Assembly: GCA_024636835.1 (NCBI GenBank) | Contig: JAGXGH010000067.1 | Coordinates: 36,570 to 100,569 of the forward strand | Direction: 5' to 3' | DNA from: Verrucomicrobiales bacterium | GTDB taxonomy: Bacteria; Verrucomicrobiota; Verrucomicrobiia; Verrucomicrobiales; SLCJ01 | DNA length: 64,000 nt | In this document: piece after piece, positions 26,351 to 36,468 of the stretch | How positions within the stretch are numbered: position 1 is the first letter of the stretch | How the letters are laid out: each line of letters begins with the position of its first letter | Program-made: the position numbers and the translations under genes | The notes under the pieces: model-generated | Told to the model about the DNA's origin: nothing | Seen by the model: only the letters and a program-made list of their open reading frames with translations | Databases searched by the model: none

Positions 26351-26776
26351 GCCACGCCCCTGTAAGCCGGATTTTGTCCACCCCGCGCGGTTGCGAGGAT
26401 GTGCGACCATTTATCTAGTCCGCCGAAGCGGGCTCCCCACCGTTTGACGGGTGGGGTGCGACGAGAACCCGAAGTCATTTCTGCTTGCGCAAAAGCCGGG
26501 CAGGCAACCCGTTTCCTCTGTTATGTCTTGCTCCGCGTGGGGTTTACCGTGCCCCGTCAGTTACCTGAACGGGCGGTGGGCTCTTACTCCACCATTTCAA
26601 CCTTACCTGTGATCCGGAGACCCATCGGCGGTATATTTTCTGCGGCACTTTCCGTCGCTCCGGGCTTGAGCCCGACGCTCCCTTGCTTTCACAAGGCACA
26701 CTGCCTTACGGAGTCCGGACTTTCCTCACAGTAAATAGTCTGATGATCTTCACTGCGCGATCGCCCGGGGCGTGGC
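26351..26776 (-). ncRNA. rnpB: RNase P RNA (bacterial type A)
   Basis: The RNA subunit of RNase P, which matures tRNA 5' ends. Read on the minus strand, the 5' region has GAGGAAAGTCCGGACTCC and the 3' region has ACAAAATCCGGCTTACAG, the two universally conserved blocks of helix P4 and its neighbours. The ends pair perfectly as helix P1: GCCACGCCCC at 26767-26776 with GGGGCGTGGC at 26351-26360, which fixes the limits to within a few bases. The length of about 426 nt is within the bacterial range. It is divergent from the PEP-CTERM protease. A possible extended -10 (TGCTACATT) lies just upstream on the minus strand. Confidence 0.93.
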
Positions 26777-26879
26777 TTGGGAATGTAGCACGAGTTTGCG
26801 ATGGAGAGGAAATCTTTCGCTGTGGCGGGGTATTTTTTTCTGGAGTGGCCTCTTCGACCGGTTTAATGTCCGGTGTAGT

Positions 26880-27812
26880 ATGAAAACAAATCGAATTCTG
26901 GAATTGTTGGTGATGAGCTTCGCGTTGGCTACCTCGGCACCTGCCGTGGTCATCCAGATCGGGGATGGATCGGGGAATACGTCTGCTCCTAGTGACGACC
27001 CGGGATTTGCCAATGTTGGTCAGTTGTTGGGCGCGTCGATGGTTTATATCCGCAATGGATGGGTGCTCTCCGCAAGTCATGTCGTCAGTGAATCATCCCT
27101 TCCGGGAACGGTTAGCTTCAACGGGATGTCCTATGGGACAAATTCTGCGACTTTTGTAAGACTGACGAATAACGGAGTGCCCGGACTCAGCGAATTCACT
27201 GATCTGGTGATGTTTCAATTGACGTCATGGGACGCACTTTCAGAAGTCCAGGTGGCGTCAAGCACACCTTCCCTTCTGACAAGCGTGGTCATGGCTGGTG
27301 CCGGCCGTGATCGCGAGACGACGCTGACGTCCTGGGACGTGAATACAGCGCCTGATCCTGACGTTTGGACGGAAGTCTCGCCTCCACCTCCGGCAGATCG
27401 CGAAGGGTATCAGACGGTTAACTCGCGCACCTTGCGTTGGGGGACCAATACGATTGATTCCAACGGGGATGTGGTGGATGCAGGTCATGGAGACGTTATC
27501 TCCTTTACGACTGATTTTGACGAGTCTGCCGGCACCTCCGAATCTCAGGCGGTGGTTGGTGACTCCGGTGGTGGCGTGTTCGCAAAGAACCTCCTGGGTG
27601 ATTGGGAGTTGGTGGGGATGATGCATGCCGTGAGCACCTTTAGCGGTCAGCCCGGTGGAGGCAATACGGCGGTGTTCGGCAATCAGACCTACTCGGCAGA
27701 TTTGTCGTTTTATAGCGATCAAATCAACTCAAATTCCAACATTCCTGAGCCCTCCGCGATGATTTTGGTGATCGCCGGTATGCTGTTCCTAAGCCAACGT
27801 AGGCAACGATAA
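26880..27812 (+). CDS. Trypsin-like serine protease with PEP-CTERM tail
   Basis: 310 aa from the ATG at 26880, which starts a signal peptide (MKTNRILELLVMSFALATSA). The catalytic triad is visible: His67 in LSASHVV, Asp108 in FTDLVMF and Ser229 in VVGDSGGGVF. The C-terminus has the PEP-CTERM sorting signal IPEPSAMILVIAGMLFL ending in basic RRQR; such tails are cut by exosortase in bacteria that make exopolysaccharide. The protein is thus exported and probably surface-linked. It stands alone, about 100 bp from the rnpB 5' end. Confidence 0.9.
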   Translation: MKTNRILELLVMSFALATSAPAVVIQIGDGSGNTSAPSDDPGFANVGQLLGASMVYIRNGWVLSASHVVSESSLPGTVSFNGMSYGTNSATFVRLTNNGVPGLSEFTDLVMFQLTSWDALSEVQVASSTPSLLTSVVMAGAGRDRETTLTSWDVNTAPDPDVWTEVSPPPPADREGYQTVNSRTLRWGTNTIDSNGDVVDAGHGDVISFTTDFDESAGTSESQAVVGDSGGGVFAKNLLGDWELVGMMHAVSTFSGQPGGGNTAVFGNQTYSADLSFYSDQINSNSNIPEPSAMILVIAGMLFLSQRRQR

Positions 27813-27947
27813 GCTGTATGTTCTAGTGAAGTCACTTGGTCACTTGTACACGAAGAAAGGTCAGATTTCTCATTCATGCCTGGTATAATTCGAGGCGATG
27901 TTCGATAATTGCGTGACCTTTCCTTCGATCTTGCGCATTAATTTGTC

Positions 27948-28616
27948 ATGAATTCAAATTGCTCAGTCTGTCACCGTCGCACGTTCTTGCGCACTGCTCT
28001 TCTGGGCTCTGCTGCGCTATTTACGGCACCAGGTGCCTTCGCCGAAAAGCTGGCGACGGCACGACAAACCGCAGGGCCATTCTTCCCAGACAAGCTGCCG
28101 CTCGATACTGATAACGATTTATTGATACTTTCTGATAGCATCACCCCTGCGGTGGGCGAAGTGACGCACTTGAGTGGACGTGTGACGGACCCCTCCGGCT
28201 CGGCAGTCAAGGGTGTGCTTGTGGAAATCTGGCAAGTCGATGGCAATGGAGTCTATCTCCACTCGCGCAGCAGCGGTAAAGAGAAGGCTGACGCGAATTT
28301 TCAGGGATATGGCCGATTTTTGACCGACCGCTCGGGTGGTTATTATTTTCGCACTGTGAAGCCCGTGCCGTATCCTGGGCGCACGCCACACATCCACGTC
28401 AAGGTGAGCCACGGTGGAAAAGAATTGCTGACCACCCAGTTGTATATCGATGGCCACCCACAGAACGAGCGCGACGGATTGCTGAAACGCGTTTCCGACC
28501 CGGCGAAGCGCAAAACCTTGCTAGTGCCCTTCGTTCCGGTCAAAGATTCGACCGCTGGTGAGTTGAGCGCAAACTTCGACATCATTCTTGGCGTGACTCC
28601 TGCAGATGTGAAGTGA
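27948..28616 (+). CDS. Intradiol dioxygenase-like protein with export signal
   Basis: 222 aa. The N-terminus (CHRRTFLRTALLGSAALFTA) is a twin-arginine-type signal with R-R-T-F-L. The rest matches intradiol ring-cleavage dioxygenases (protocatechuate 3,4-dioxygenase beta type): the conserved GPFFP entry, LVEIWQVDGNGVY with Tyr103, YPGRTPHIHVKV with His148 and His150 as non-haem Fe(III) ligands, and TTQLYIDGHPQNERD. Exported lone members of this family are of unknown substrate. The family link is firm, aromatic ring cleavage is not proven. Confidence 0.83.
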   Translation: MNSNCSVCHRRTFLRTALLGSAALFTAPGAFAEKLATARQTAGPFFPDKLPLDTDNDLLILSDSITPAVGEVTHLSGRVTDPSGSAVKGVLVEIWQVDGNGVYLHSRSSGKEKADANFQGYGRFLTDRSGGYYFRTVKPVPYPGRTPHIHVKVSHGGKELLTTQLYIDGHPQNERDGLLKRVSDPAKRKTLLVPFVPVKDSTAGELSANFDIILGVTPADVK

Positions 28617-28637
28617 CCAATGTTGCGCCCCCGCAAG

Positions 28638-28665
28638 GTAGCTACGCTTGTAAAAGCGTGGTAGA
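28638..28665 (+). repeat. Short hairpin repeat (family P3)
   Basis: GTAGCTACGCTTGTAAAAGCGTGGTA with stem ACGCTT-GTAA-AAGCGT, 22 bp after the dioxygenase stop. Confidence 0.6.
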
Positions 28666-28790
28666 GCGGTGTCGCAGCACTCGGCGCACCGCCCTAAATA
28701 CCATGCGCATGGCGCCAGTCAGCTCTTGACCCGTGCCTCCAGCCATCTAGTTTACAGAAACATATAAACATCTACCCTTAGACTATACAC

Positions 28791-31673
28791 GTGGATACTA
28801 TTCGCACTTTCACCACCGGCTCAGGAGCCGAAGGAAAACTTTACTCACTCCCAGCTCTCTCCGAGCAGGGCTTTGACAACTTGAACCGTTTGCCGGTCTC
28901 GATCCGCATCGTTCTCGAGTCGCTGATGCGTAACAACGACGGCCGCAAGGTCTCGGACGAGGACATCAAAAACCTCGCCAACTGGAAAGCTGACGCTCCG
29001 GGAAATTACGAGGTGCCATTCACCGTGGCTCGCGTGGTCTTGCAGGACTTCACCGGTGTGCCGCTCGTCGTGGATCTCGCCGCGATGCGTAATGCTGCTG
29101 CAGAAGCCGGTGCCGATCCATCCGTGGTTGAGCCACTGGTTCCTGTCGACCTCGTGATCGATCACTCGGTGCAGGTGGACTTTGCCGGATCTCAGTCCGC
29201 GCTCGACCGCAACCTGCGTATAGAATTTATCCGCAACAAAGAGCGCTATGAGTTTCTGAAATGGGGCCAGCAAGCCTTCGAAACCTTCGGCGTGGTGCCT
29301 CCGGGCATCGGCATCGTTCACCAAGTGAATTTGGAATACCTCGCCAAGGGCGTGCTGGAAAAAGAAGGCGTGCACTATTTCGATACTCTCGTCGGCACGG
29401 ATTCGCACACTACGATGATCAACGGCCTTGGTGTCGTTGGTTGGGGTGTGGGTGGTATCGAAGCCGAAGCCGCAATGCTTGGCCAACCCGTCACGTTCCT
29501 CGTGCCGGAAGTGGTTGGTGTGTATCTTCACGGCGAACTCAACGAAGGAGTTACAGCCACCGACCTCACACTGCGCATCACCGAAATCCTTCGTGCTCAC
29601 GGCGTGGTTGGCAAGTTTGTCGAATTCTACGGCCCAGGTGCGGAAGCGCTTAGCCTACCAGACCGTGCGACCATCGCCAACATGGCACCGGAATACGGTG
29701 CAACCATGGGGTTCTTCCCCGTCGATGGTGAGACCGTTGCTTACCTCCGCGGCACGGGGCGTTCGGAGGAGGTTTGCCAGACCGTCGAGAACTACTTCAA
29801 GGCGCAGGGCATGTGGGGGATTCCAGATAAGGGCGAGATCGATTATACTGACGACCTTACCCTCGACCTCGCGTCCGTCGTCCCTGCCGTTTCCGGACCC
29901 AAACGTCCCCAGGATCGCATCAATGTCCCTGACCTAGGTAGCAAGTTTAACGAGCTCTTCGAAGCGCCCACTAGTGAGGGTGGGTTCGGCCGTTCGGCTG
30001 ATACACGCTTCACCGAGATCGACGTCCACATGCCGGAGCCGGCAGGTGTGGCGATCGGATCACTCCTTGAAAGTCCCGACGAAGGCGCCGCGATGGATAA
30101 GGCGGAAATGACCACCAACCGTCCGACTCCGGATCAGGTCAATGCCGCCGATGCCTTCGATGCAATCGATACCAAGCTGAAGCATGGTTCTGTGCTGATT
30201 GCAGCCATCACTTCGTGCACCAACACATCGAACCCAAGTGTCATGTTGGCCGCTGGTCTGGTGGCGAAAAAAGCGAACAAGCTCGGGCTGACGATTGAAC
30301 CCTACGTGAAGACGTCCCTCGGGCCCGGCTCGCGTGTGGTGACCGATTATCTCAACAAAACCAACCTTCAGGCAGAACTCGATACTCTCGGGTTCCAGAC
30401 CGTGGGATACGGCTGCACAACGTGTATCGGAAACTCCGGGCCACTGCACCCGGCCATCGAGACAGCAATTAAAGAAGGCGACCTTGTTTGCGCATCGGTG
30501 CTCTCCGGTAACCGCAACTTTGAGGCCCGCGTTCACGGCTCAATTCGTGCGAACTTCCTCATGTCGCCGCCGCTCGTCGTTGCTTACGCACTGGCGGGTC
30601 GTGTCGATCTCGACCTCGCCAACGATCCGATCGGCGAGGACAAGGAGGGTAATCTCGTTTATCTCAAGGACGTCTGGCCGTCGCTCGACGAGCTCAAGGA
30701 AGTCATCGACTCAGCGCTTGTTCCCGAAGTGTTCAACGCTCTTTACAGCAACCTCGACACTGCCAACGAAAAGTGGGTGGAGATTCAATCCGATACCGGT
30801 GATATTTACAGTTGGGACGAGAGTTCCACCTACATCCAGAATCCACCGTTCTTCGAAGGGTTCTCCCGCACGCCGGAAACGGAGGGTAAAGATATTACCG
30901 ACGCTCGGGCGTTGGGAATCTTCGCCGACTCCGTCACCACCGACCACATTTCGCCAGCAGGAGCCATCGTTTCCACCAGCCCAGCGGGTCAGTATTTAAT
31001 GAACAATGGCGTCGAGCTTGCGCAGTTTAATTCCTTTGGATCACGTCGTGGTAACGATCGAGTCATGACTCGCGGAACCTTTGCCAACGTGCGGATCAAA
31101 AACCTGATGTGCGATGGAGTCGAAGGTGGTTACACCCAATACTTCGGGCCAGGATCCGTTCCTGCACCTGATAAAGAGATCGCAGCAGTCGCTGACGGCA
31201 AGCCGGCGTTCATTTACGATGCCGCTCAAGCCTATGCTGAAGATAAGACCGACCTCATTGTCATCGGTGGTGAAGACTACGGCATGGGTAGTAGTCGTGA
31301 CTGGGCGGCCAAAGGCACGCGCCTTCTCGGAGTTAGTGCGGTGATCACCAAGTCGTTCGAGCGCATTCACCGATCCAACTTGATCGGAATGGGCGTGCTT
31401 CCATTGAACTTCAAAAACAAGGCAGACTATGACAACGTCAAAGCCTGCGCCGACGCCAAGTTCAGCATCACCGGACTCTCCGGCGAGCTAAAGACCAGCC
31501 AAGACGCTACGCTGATTGTCACTCCATCCACCGGCGACAGTTTCGAAATCCCATTGGTCGTCCGTTTGGACACTCCGGCGGAGATTGACTACTACCTCAG
31601 TGGCGGAATTCTTCCCTATGTGTTGAATCAGATTCTGGACAACGCTGAGGCACAGCCGCCTGCAGCGGAGTGA
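28791..31673 (+). CDS. acnA: Aconitate hydratase A
   Basis: 960 aa. It isomerises citrate to isocitrate through cis-aconitate in the TCA cycle. The [4Fe-4S] ligands are Cys476 ([11 protein letters not shown]), Cys542 and Cys545 ([14 protein letters not shown]). [20 protein letters not shown] and the C-terminal swivel domain ([37 protein letters not shown]) complete the AcnA/IRP type. It is about 60-70 residues longer than E. coli AcnA, mostly around residues 370-460. The ORF start is GTG at 28791 after an A/T-rich leader. A terminator follows at 31699. Confidence 0.96.
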   Translation: MDTIRTFTTGSGAEGKLYSLPALSEQGFDNLNRLPVSIRIVLESLMRNNDGRKVSDEDIKNLANWKADAPGNYEVPFTVARVVLQDFTGVPLVVDLAAMRNAAAEAGADPSVVEPLVPVDLVIDHSVQVDFAGSQSALDRNLRIEFIRNKERYEFLKWGQQAFETFGVVPPGIGIVHQVNLEYLAKGVLEKEGVHYFDTLVGTDSHTTMINGLGVVGWGVGGIEAEAAMLGQPVTFLVPEVVGVYLHGELNEGVTATDLTLRITEILRAHGVVGKFVEFYGPGAEALSLPDRATIANMAPEYGATMGFFPVDGETVAYLRGTGRSEEVCQTVENYFKAQGMWGIPDKGEIDYTDDLTLDLASVVPAVSGPKRPQDRINVPDLGSKFNELFEAPTSEGGFGRSADTRFTEIDVHMPEPAGVAIGSLLESPDEGAAMDKAEMTTNRPTPDQVNAADAFDAIDTKLKHGSVLIAAITSCTNTSNPSVMLAAGLVAKKANKLGLTIEPYVKTSLGPGSRVVTDYLNKTNLQAELDTLGFQTVGYGCTTCIGNSGPLHPAIETAIKEGDLVCASVLSGNRNFEARVHGSIRANFLMSPPLVVAYALAGRVDLDLANDPIGEDKEGNLVYLKDVWPSLDELKEVIDSALVPEVFNALYSNLDTANEKWVEIQSDTGDIYSWDESSTYIQNPPFFEGFSRTPETEGKDITDARALGIFADSVTTDHISPAGAIVSTSPAGQYLMNNGVELAQFNSFGSRRGNDRVMTRGTFANVRIKNLMCDGVEGGYTQYFGPGSVPAPDKEIAAVADGKPAFIYDAAQAYAEDKTDLIVIGGEDYGMGSSRDWAAKGTRLLGVSAVITKSFERIHRSNLIGMGVLPLNFKNKADYDNVKACADAKFSITGLSGELKTSQDATLIVTPSTGDSFEIPLVVRLDTPAEIDYYLSGGILPYVLNQILDNAEAQPPAAE

Positions 31674-31698
31674 TCCGTTATTGGTGAAAAGTTATTGG

Positions 31699-31735
31699 AA
31701 CCGGCACTTGTCGTCGCGATGGGTGCCGGTTTTTT
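31699..31735 (+). terminator. Rho-independent terminator after acnA
   Basis: The stem AACCGGCAC/GTGCCGGTT (9 bp) with a 15-nt loop is followed by T6. It begins 26 bp after the acnA stop. Confidence 0.85.
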
Positions 31736-31937
31736 CGTGTCCTAATTCAGGGGAGGCGGCTATTGGGTGTAATCCGCTGGTGTCGGACGGCATCTCATTT
31801 TTAAGCGAGATCTTGTTAGTGTTTTGATTAGCGGCTTTGCCGGGGGGTGATGGCGGCCGACACGTCCGACCTACAGATGCTGTGGCTCCGCCTAATGGGT
31901 AGCTGGTTGATTTCGTCACGGTCGGCGGCGTACGCAA

Positions 31938-34900
31938 TTACTCCGCGAAATCGACGCTGAGTTTGAGAAAGCCACGGGCTTCTCCGTTGATGGGGATGCT
32001 GGCCATGCGTTGCTCGATGCCCGTTGGGTTGGCTGCGCCGTCGAGGGTATCGGTGAAGGTGACGCTGTCCAGGAAGGTGAGATCACGGGTGGCATGTACT
32101 TGGTAGTTAAACTCGGTGAGTGAGTTGTCGCGTACATAGTGGAGCGCGAGCACTCCGTTGGAGAGTTCGCCAGATGGAAGCAGGTCGCTGTTGTCGTCTC
32201 CCTCAGTGCCGCCGAATGCGAGTTCTTGAATGCGTGTTAATCCATCATGGTCGGTGTCGAGATCCCAGTCGATGCTTGTCAGGGACGCTGCGTCGAATGC
32301 GTTAAACCACCAGTCTTGCGAGGGGGCATCGGCAAGTGTTGCCGTGTCGGTGTTTTCAGTTCCGACAAAGTAGCGGTCGCGTTGAACACCACTAGTGCCA
32401 GCGGCTTGCTGAGCACCGGTGATGGTGAGCGAAACTGTCTCTGGTCCTTCGGCTAATTGATCTGCAGCTCGGGTAAGGGTGACGTTTTTGGTCACTTCGT
32501 CTGCGGCGAAATCGACAGTGGTGGTGAGTGTTGGTGTGAAGTCTACGCCGTTTGTAGTAGATCCGCCGATGGTCACGTCGATGGACTCTGCGAATGATGT
32601 CGCTCCAGTGCGAGTGATGGTGAATGTCGCGGTGTCGTCGCTGCCTATTTCGCCGAAAGTGTCGTCGGTGGCGTTCATGCTTACCGTGCTTCCTTTGACG
32701 ATAGTAAAGTCGTCGCGGATGGTGTTGGTGTCGTCGATGTATTGCGCGTTGAGCGTATTGCCATTGATGGAGAGCACCAGCGAACCGAGGACGCGGAGGT
32801 TGACGATGAACACGGGATGCGGCGTGGGGTTGACAGTCGCGGACGAGCCGCCGGTCCAACTGCTGAGCTTTCCAGAGGCTCCACAGATCGAATAGATCGT
32901 TCCGGACTCCCCTTGGGCGAGTGGTTTCTGGTAGGCGCCATCGGCACCGGAGTTGAGAAATGTGCCGGATGAATCAACGCTGCCGACTTCGCTGCCGTTG
33001 CCTCCATCGACAATATTGGCGGCAGTGAACGTGCCGCTTTTTGAGTCGGCGCTGCTCATGTTGCTGTGATGACCGTTGATCAGCATGGAGCGTTCGTAGC
33101 AATGGCTGTGACCGGAGAGGACGAGATCGCAGCCGTATTTCTCCAGTAAAGGCGTGATATATCGACGGATGGCAATGTGCTGGTCTTCCGTGTCGGAGTT
33201 GTGCGATCCTTTGGTGTAGGGACCGTGGTGAAAGTAGGCGATGATCCAGTCTTTGTCGGTGGCTTGGAGATCGAGTTCCAGCCAATCGGCCATCCCGCCG
33301 CCGCCGGGGACGTCGTTGAAGTTGCTGCTGGTTTGTGAATCGATGCAGACGAAGTGGATGTTGCCGTGATCGAAGGAGTAGTAGCGCTCGGACCCTGAGG
33401 CGACGCCGCCGGATTCGGCGTTTTCAGGGAAGGTATGGGCATCGAAGTAGGGCTGTCCGGACGCCGTATAGGATTCATGGTTTCCGAAACACGACCACAT
33501 CACGGTTTTACGGAGAAGTTCCGGGTAGGTGTCGAAGACGGCGGCTTGGAACTCGTTGTCGGTGCCGTTGTTATAGGCGTTGTCTCCGAGCATCAGCCAA
33601 ACATCGGTGTGGGCGGAACCTGTTCGCGCTAAATAGGAGTTGTAGACGTTCTGTGCATTTGTGTTTGCGGTCCCGCTATCACCGATGACCCACACGCGTG
33701 TCGGAGCTTTCGTTCCCGGGGCGGGGTAGGTTTTGAACGAATAATCCGTCGTGTCACCAACGCTCAGGGTTCCTCCGCTGCTGGTGGTTTCGATTTCGTA
33801 ATAGTATGTCGTGGCCGAATCCAGCCCGGTGATGGGAACGATGTGCTCGGTGGTCGATGTTGCCATCGAAACGGTTTCTGTAAGGTTGCCCGGCGCGTCA
33901 CCATAGCGGACGACCGAATCGCCCGCTTGATCGGTGCGCCAACGGATGGTCATTTTGTCGTGTGCTCCGGACTGAAGGTAAGGTCCGCGAACGACGACGG
34001 GGACAACGGGGTCGAATGGAACCATCTCGAGGGAAAATCCCAGGTCCGATGATGTGGTCGCAGTGTTGTGAAGGGAAATGGCGAGTAAGTTTGACCCGGG
34101 ATGAAGGAGTTGGGTTCCACTGAGGACGAGTTCGTGCACTGTGGTTTCATTGCCGAAGGTTGCTGTTTGTTGCGCCCATGTATCGGTAGAGGGCGAGTAG
34201 GTGGGAAGGTCGCCAATCGTCGCAACATGGGTTCCATTGAGGTAAACATACGCACCATCGTCGGCGAGCATTTTTAACCGGAGATTGTCGTAGCCGACGT
34301 CGCCACCATCGATGTCTTTCAGAAAATAAGCACTGCCGCGAGTGCCTAGATCGGGCTGTGGGATAGTGGTGCCGGGGGTGGGAGTGTAGTTTGGCGAGCC
34401 ATTGTCCGGGATGCCATCGACACCGCCATAGGCGAACGGTCCGGTCAGGCCGGTGGCAAATGCCGGTCCGTTATAGGCTCCTCCGACATAGCTTCCAAGC
34501 GACTGATTCAGCCATGTGGTATTGAAGTCGATGTCGGCTGTTGCAGGGTTGTTGGTAGCGGATGCCGGATCGTAACCGATTCCCTCGTTGACGGGGCTGA
34601 GCATCGCCCATCCGGTGGAGCTGGTTGATGTCAAGATCGGCGAGCCGGTGAATTCGAGATCGAAACCCAGATCGCTGCTACTGGTGTTGTCCTGATGAAG
34701 GGAAACGGCGAGCAGGTTGAGGCCGGGTTTAATGACGGGATTACCAATGAGAGGGATGTCGTCGTAGATCGATTCATTACCGAGTGCGTCGGCGGATTTG
34801 AGGTAGGTGTCCGGTGCTGTGACGTTGTCCGTGGCGATGAGTTCTCCATTCAGGTAGACGAATGCGCCGTCGTCACTAAGCATGGAAAGTTGGAGATCGG

Positions 34901-35252
34901 TGAACCCGTTGCCGCCATCGAAGACGAGGTAGCAGTAGTTGGTATATCGGAGACCCTCTGATGGTAATGGAGAAAAAACCGTGCCTCCGCCAACTCCATT
35001 GAGAGTGCCGTAGTGGAGAGGCGTTGTGCCGCCAGTGGTAAAGGTAGGGCCGTTGTAGGTGCCGCCTACGTATCCGCCGGTTGTTGGATTGAACCATGTC
35101 GTCTGGAAGTCGGCATCGGGGAACGCGTCCGCAGGATCGGTGCCGTCGGTGATGTGTAGATAACTCCACCCCGGGCTTCCCTTGGGGATAATATTCTCCG
35201 CTTGGACGGAGGCCGCGGACAGGGCGAGTGCAATGAGAAGATGAGCTTTCAT
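31938..35252 (-). CDS. Large secreted purple-acid-phosphatase-like protein
   Basis: 1104 aa from the ATG at 35252, which begins a signal peptide (MKAHLLIALALSAASVQA). Two homologous jelly-roll-like units (roughly residues 21-205 and 210-425) each contain DDGAxVYLNG and NLLAxSLH. Then come an Fn3-like PAP N-terminal domain (GPYLQSGAHDKMTIRWRT) and a metallophosphatase domain with GDSG, GDNAY, GNHES, FHHGPYTKG and GHSHCYERS, all five metal-ligand motifs. A Calx-beta unit (DDTATFTITRTGATSFAES) and a C-terminal tail with DTDHDGLTRIQELAFGG follow. It should hydrolyse phosphomonoesters or diesters outside the inner membrane. The start overlaps the upstream TPR gene stop by 4 bp, so translation is coupled. 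Confidence 0.9.
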   Translation of the reverse strand: MKAHLLIALALSAASVQAENIIPKGSPGWSYLHITDGTDPADAFPDADFQTTWFNPTTGGYVGGTYNGPTFTTGGTTPLHYGTLNGVGGGTVFSPLPSEGLRYTNYCYLVFDGGNGFTDLQLSMLSDDGAFVYLNGELIATDNVTAPDTYLKSADALGNESIYDDIPLIGNPVIKPGLNLLAVSLHQDNTSSSDLGFDLEFTGSPILTSTSSTGWAMLSPVNEGIGYDPASATNNPATADIDFNTTWLNQSLGSYVGGAYNGPAFATGLTGPFAYGGVDGIPDNGSPNYTPTPGTTIPQPDLGTRGSAYFLKDIDGGDVGYDNLRLKMLADDGAYVYLNGTHVATIGDLPTYSPSTDTWAQQTATFGNETTVHELVLSGTQLLHPGSNLLAISLHNTATTSSDLGFSLEMVPFDPVVPVVVRGPYLQSGAHDKMTIRWRTDQAGDSVVRYGDAPGNLTETVSMATSTTEHIVPITGLDSATTYYYEIETTSSGGTLSVGDTTDYSFKTYPAPGTKAPTRVWVIGDSGTANTNAQNVYNSYLARTGSAHTDVWLMLGDNAYNNGTDNEFQAAVFDTYPELLRKTVMWSCFGNHESYTASGQPYFDAHTFPENAESGGVASGSERYYSFDHGNIHFVCIDSQTSSNFNDVPGGGGMADWLELDLQATDKDWIIAYFHHGPYTKGSHNSDTEDQHIAIRRYITPLLEKYGCDLVLSGHSHCYERSMLINGHHSNMSSADSKSGTFTAANIVDGGNGSEVGSVDSSGTFLNSGADGAYQKPLAQGESGTIYSICGASGKLSSWTGGSSATVNPTPHPVFIVNLRVLGSLVLSINGNTLNAQYIDDTNTIRDDFTIVKGSTVSMNATDDTFGEIGSDDTATFTITRTGATSFAESIDVTIGGSTTNGVDFTPTLTTTVDFAADEVTKNVTLTRAADQLAEGPETVSLTITGAQQAAGTSGVQRDRYFVGTENTDTATLADAPSQDWWFNAFDAASLTSIDWDLDTDHDGLTRIQELAFGGTEGDDNSDLLPSGELSNGVLALHYVRDNSLTEFNYQVHATRDLTFLDSVTFTDTLDGAANPTGIEQRMASIPINGEARGFLKLSVDFAE

Positions 35253-36076
35253 GGATTCAATGAGGAGAGGGATTCGATGAATTGATCGTGTTTCTCGATC
35301 ATGGCCGGACGCGTGCGGATTTTCTTTGGGAGCGCATCCCAGGCGGTGATGGCTTGGTGTTCGGCGGTTTTGCTTTTTGCGGCATCGTGCACGCGCCACA
35401 TCGCGGCTTCCTCCACCCACCAGTGGAAGGCGAGGGTCGGTGTGGTCCGGCGTAGGTCGCTGTAGATTGCGGCTGCCATTTCTGGTCGTCCTGATTTGGA
35501 GAGCCAATCAGCGTGGACGGATTCGAGAGCGGGTAACTTCCCGAGTGCGTTTTGTGCGTTGTGAAATGCCTTTTCGACGGCGGCATTGTCGCCATTGAGG
35601 GTGAGCAGACGGATGTAGTTCAGATGATAGTCCAAGGGTGGTTTGTCTTGGAAGTCGATTGCGTTCTTCGCGTCATTCAAGGATTGGACGTTGGGTATTC
35701 CATTGTTAAGCGCGAGCCGCGTCTTGCTGCGTAGATAGTATCCCTCAGAGGATTTTGGCTGGGCGATTAAAAAGGCATTCAACGCTGTCTTTGCGGCACT
35801 CCAGTTCTCTCGGGCGATTTCAATCTTCGCTCTAAGGATGTGCCTGTCCTCGATCGTTGGATCGAGCGCTGCGACTTTTTCCAGATCGGCAAGCGCCTTA
35901 TCAAACTGACCGTGTTGGCGGATTAGGTTGGCGCGCTCTAGCAAGAGGAAGGGGTCGCTCGGAGCCGTTTCGACTTTCTTGCTAGCTGCATCAATCAATA
36001 CGTGCAAATCACCATGACCAAGAGCGATGGGCGCTGAGACTATCGCAACGAAGAGGAATAGAAGAGCAAATTGCAT
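35249..36076 (-). CDS. Exported TPR-repeat protein
   Basis: 275 aa with a signal peptide (MQFALLFLFVAIVSAPIALG). TPR-like helix pairs run from about residue 38 to 170 (PFLLLERANLIRQHGQFDKA, LDPTIEDRHILRAKIEIARE, SSEGYYLRSKTRLAL). TPRs bind other proteins. Its stop overlaps the start of the phosphoesterase in an ATGA, a strong sign that the two act together. The ATG at 36076 is chosen over a GTG four codons upstream. Role inferred only from the coupling. Confidence 0.82.
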   Translation of the reverse strand: MQFALLFLFVAIVSAPIALGHGDLHVLIDAASKKVETAPSDPFLLLERANLIRQHGQFDKALADLEKVAALDPTIEDRHILRAKIEIARENWSAAKTALNAFLIAQPKSSEGYYLRSKTRLALNNGIPNVQSLNDAKNAIDFQDKPPLDYHLNYIRLLTLNGDNAAVEKAFHNAQNALGKLPALESVHADWLSKSGRPEMAAAIYSDLRRTTPTLAFHWWVEEAAMWRVHDAAKSKTAEHQAITAWDALPKKIRTRPAMIEKHDQFIESLSSLNP

Positions 36077-36468
36077 GTGGGGGAACACAAGAGCATACCA
36101 AAATTATCGCCACATTCCCAGCCTTCTTTTGGACGCGGCTGTGAGCTTTTGGATCTTTCCAGCAATCAGTTAGTAATCAGCAGAATAAAGGGATTTTTTA
36201 ACCATGAAGGGCCTGCAGGGAAGCAGCAGGTAGCAGGTATGGGCGGGGCGTAAGCCAACCGTGGCGTGACCATCTTGGTCACAATCCCCCCCGGCGCAGC
36301 TGCATTCCCCTTTATACTCTATACTATCTACCTTCTACTATGCCGTCAGGCAGTCGATAGGTTCTCGCGCAGAGCAGCGGAGGCGTAGGGGGGGCTGTGA
36401 TGGCTGCTTGCCGCAGCTCACCGGATTCTCAGTAAAATCCATGGATCGCCGGTGACGAGCATGGTTTA
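36077..36468. other. Non-coding region with duplicated segment
   Basis: 392 bp with no supported gene. The part from about 36190 to 36345 is a near copy of 40478-40650, including AACCATGAAGGGCCTGCAGG, a heptamer AGCAGGT present twice (36225-36238), and GGGCGGGGCGTAAGCCAACC. Confidence 0.6.
36190..36345 (+). repeat. Intergenic repeat with AGCAGGT heptamers, copy 1
   Basis: Shares GGGCCTGCAGGGAAGCAGC and GTGGCGTGACCATCTTGGTC with 40478-40650. The heptamer is present twice here and six times in the other copy. Confidence 0.75.

Noticed and set aside
26399..26734. Plus-strand frame of 111 codons
   Set aside because: It is antisense to the RNase P RNA, whose conserved blocks and closing helix are clear.
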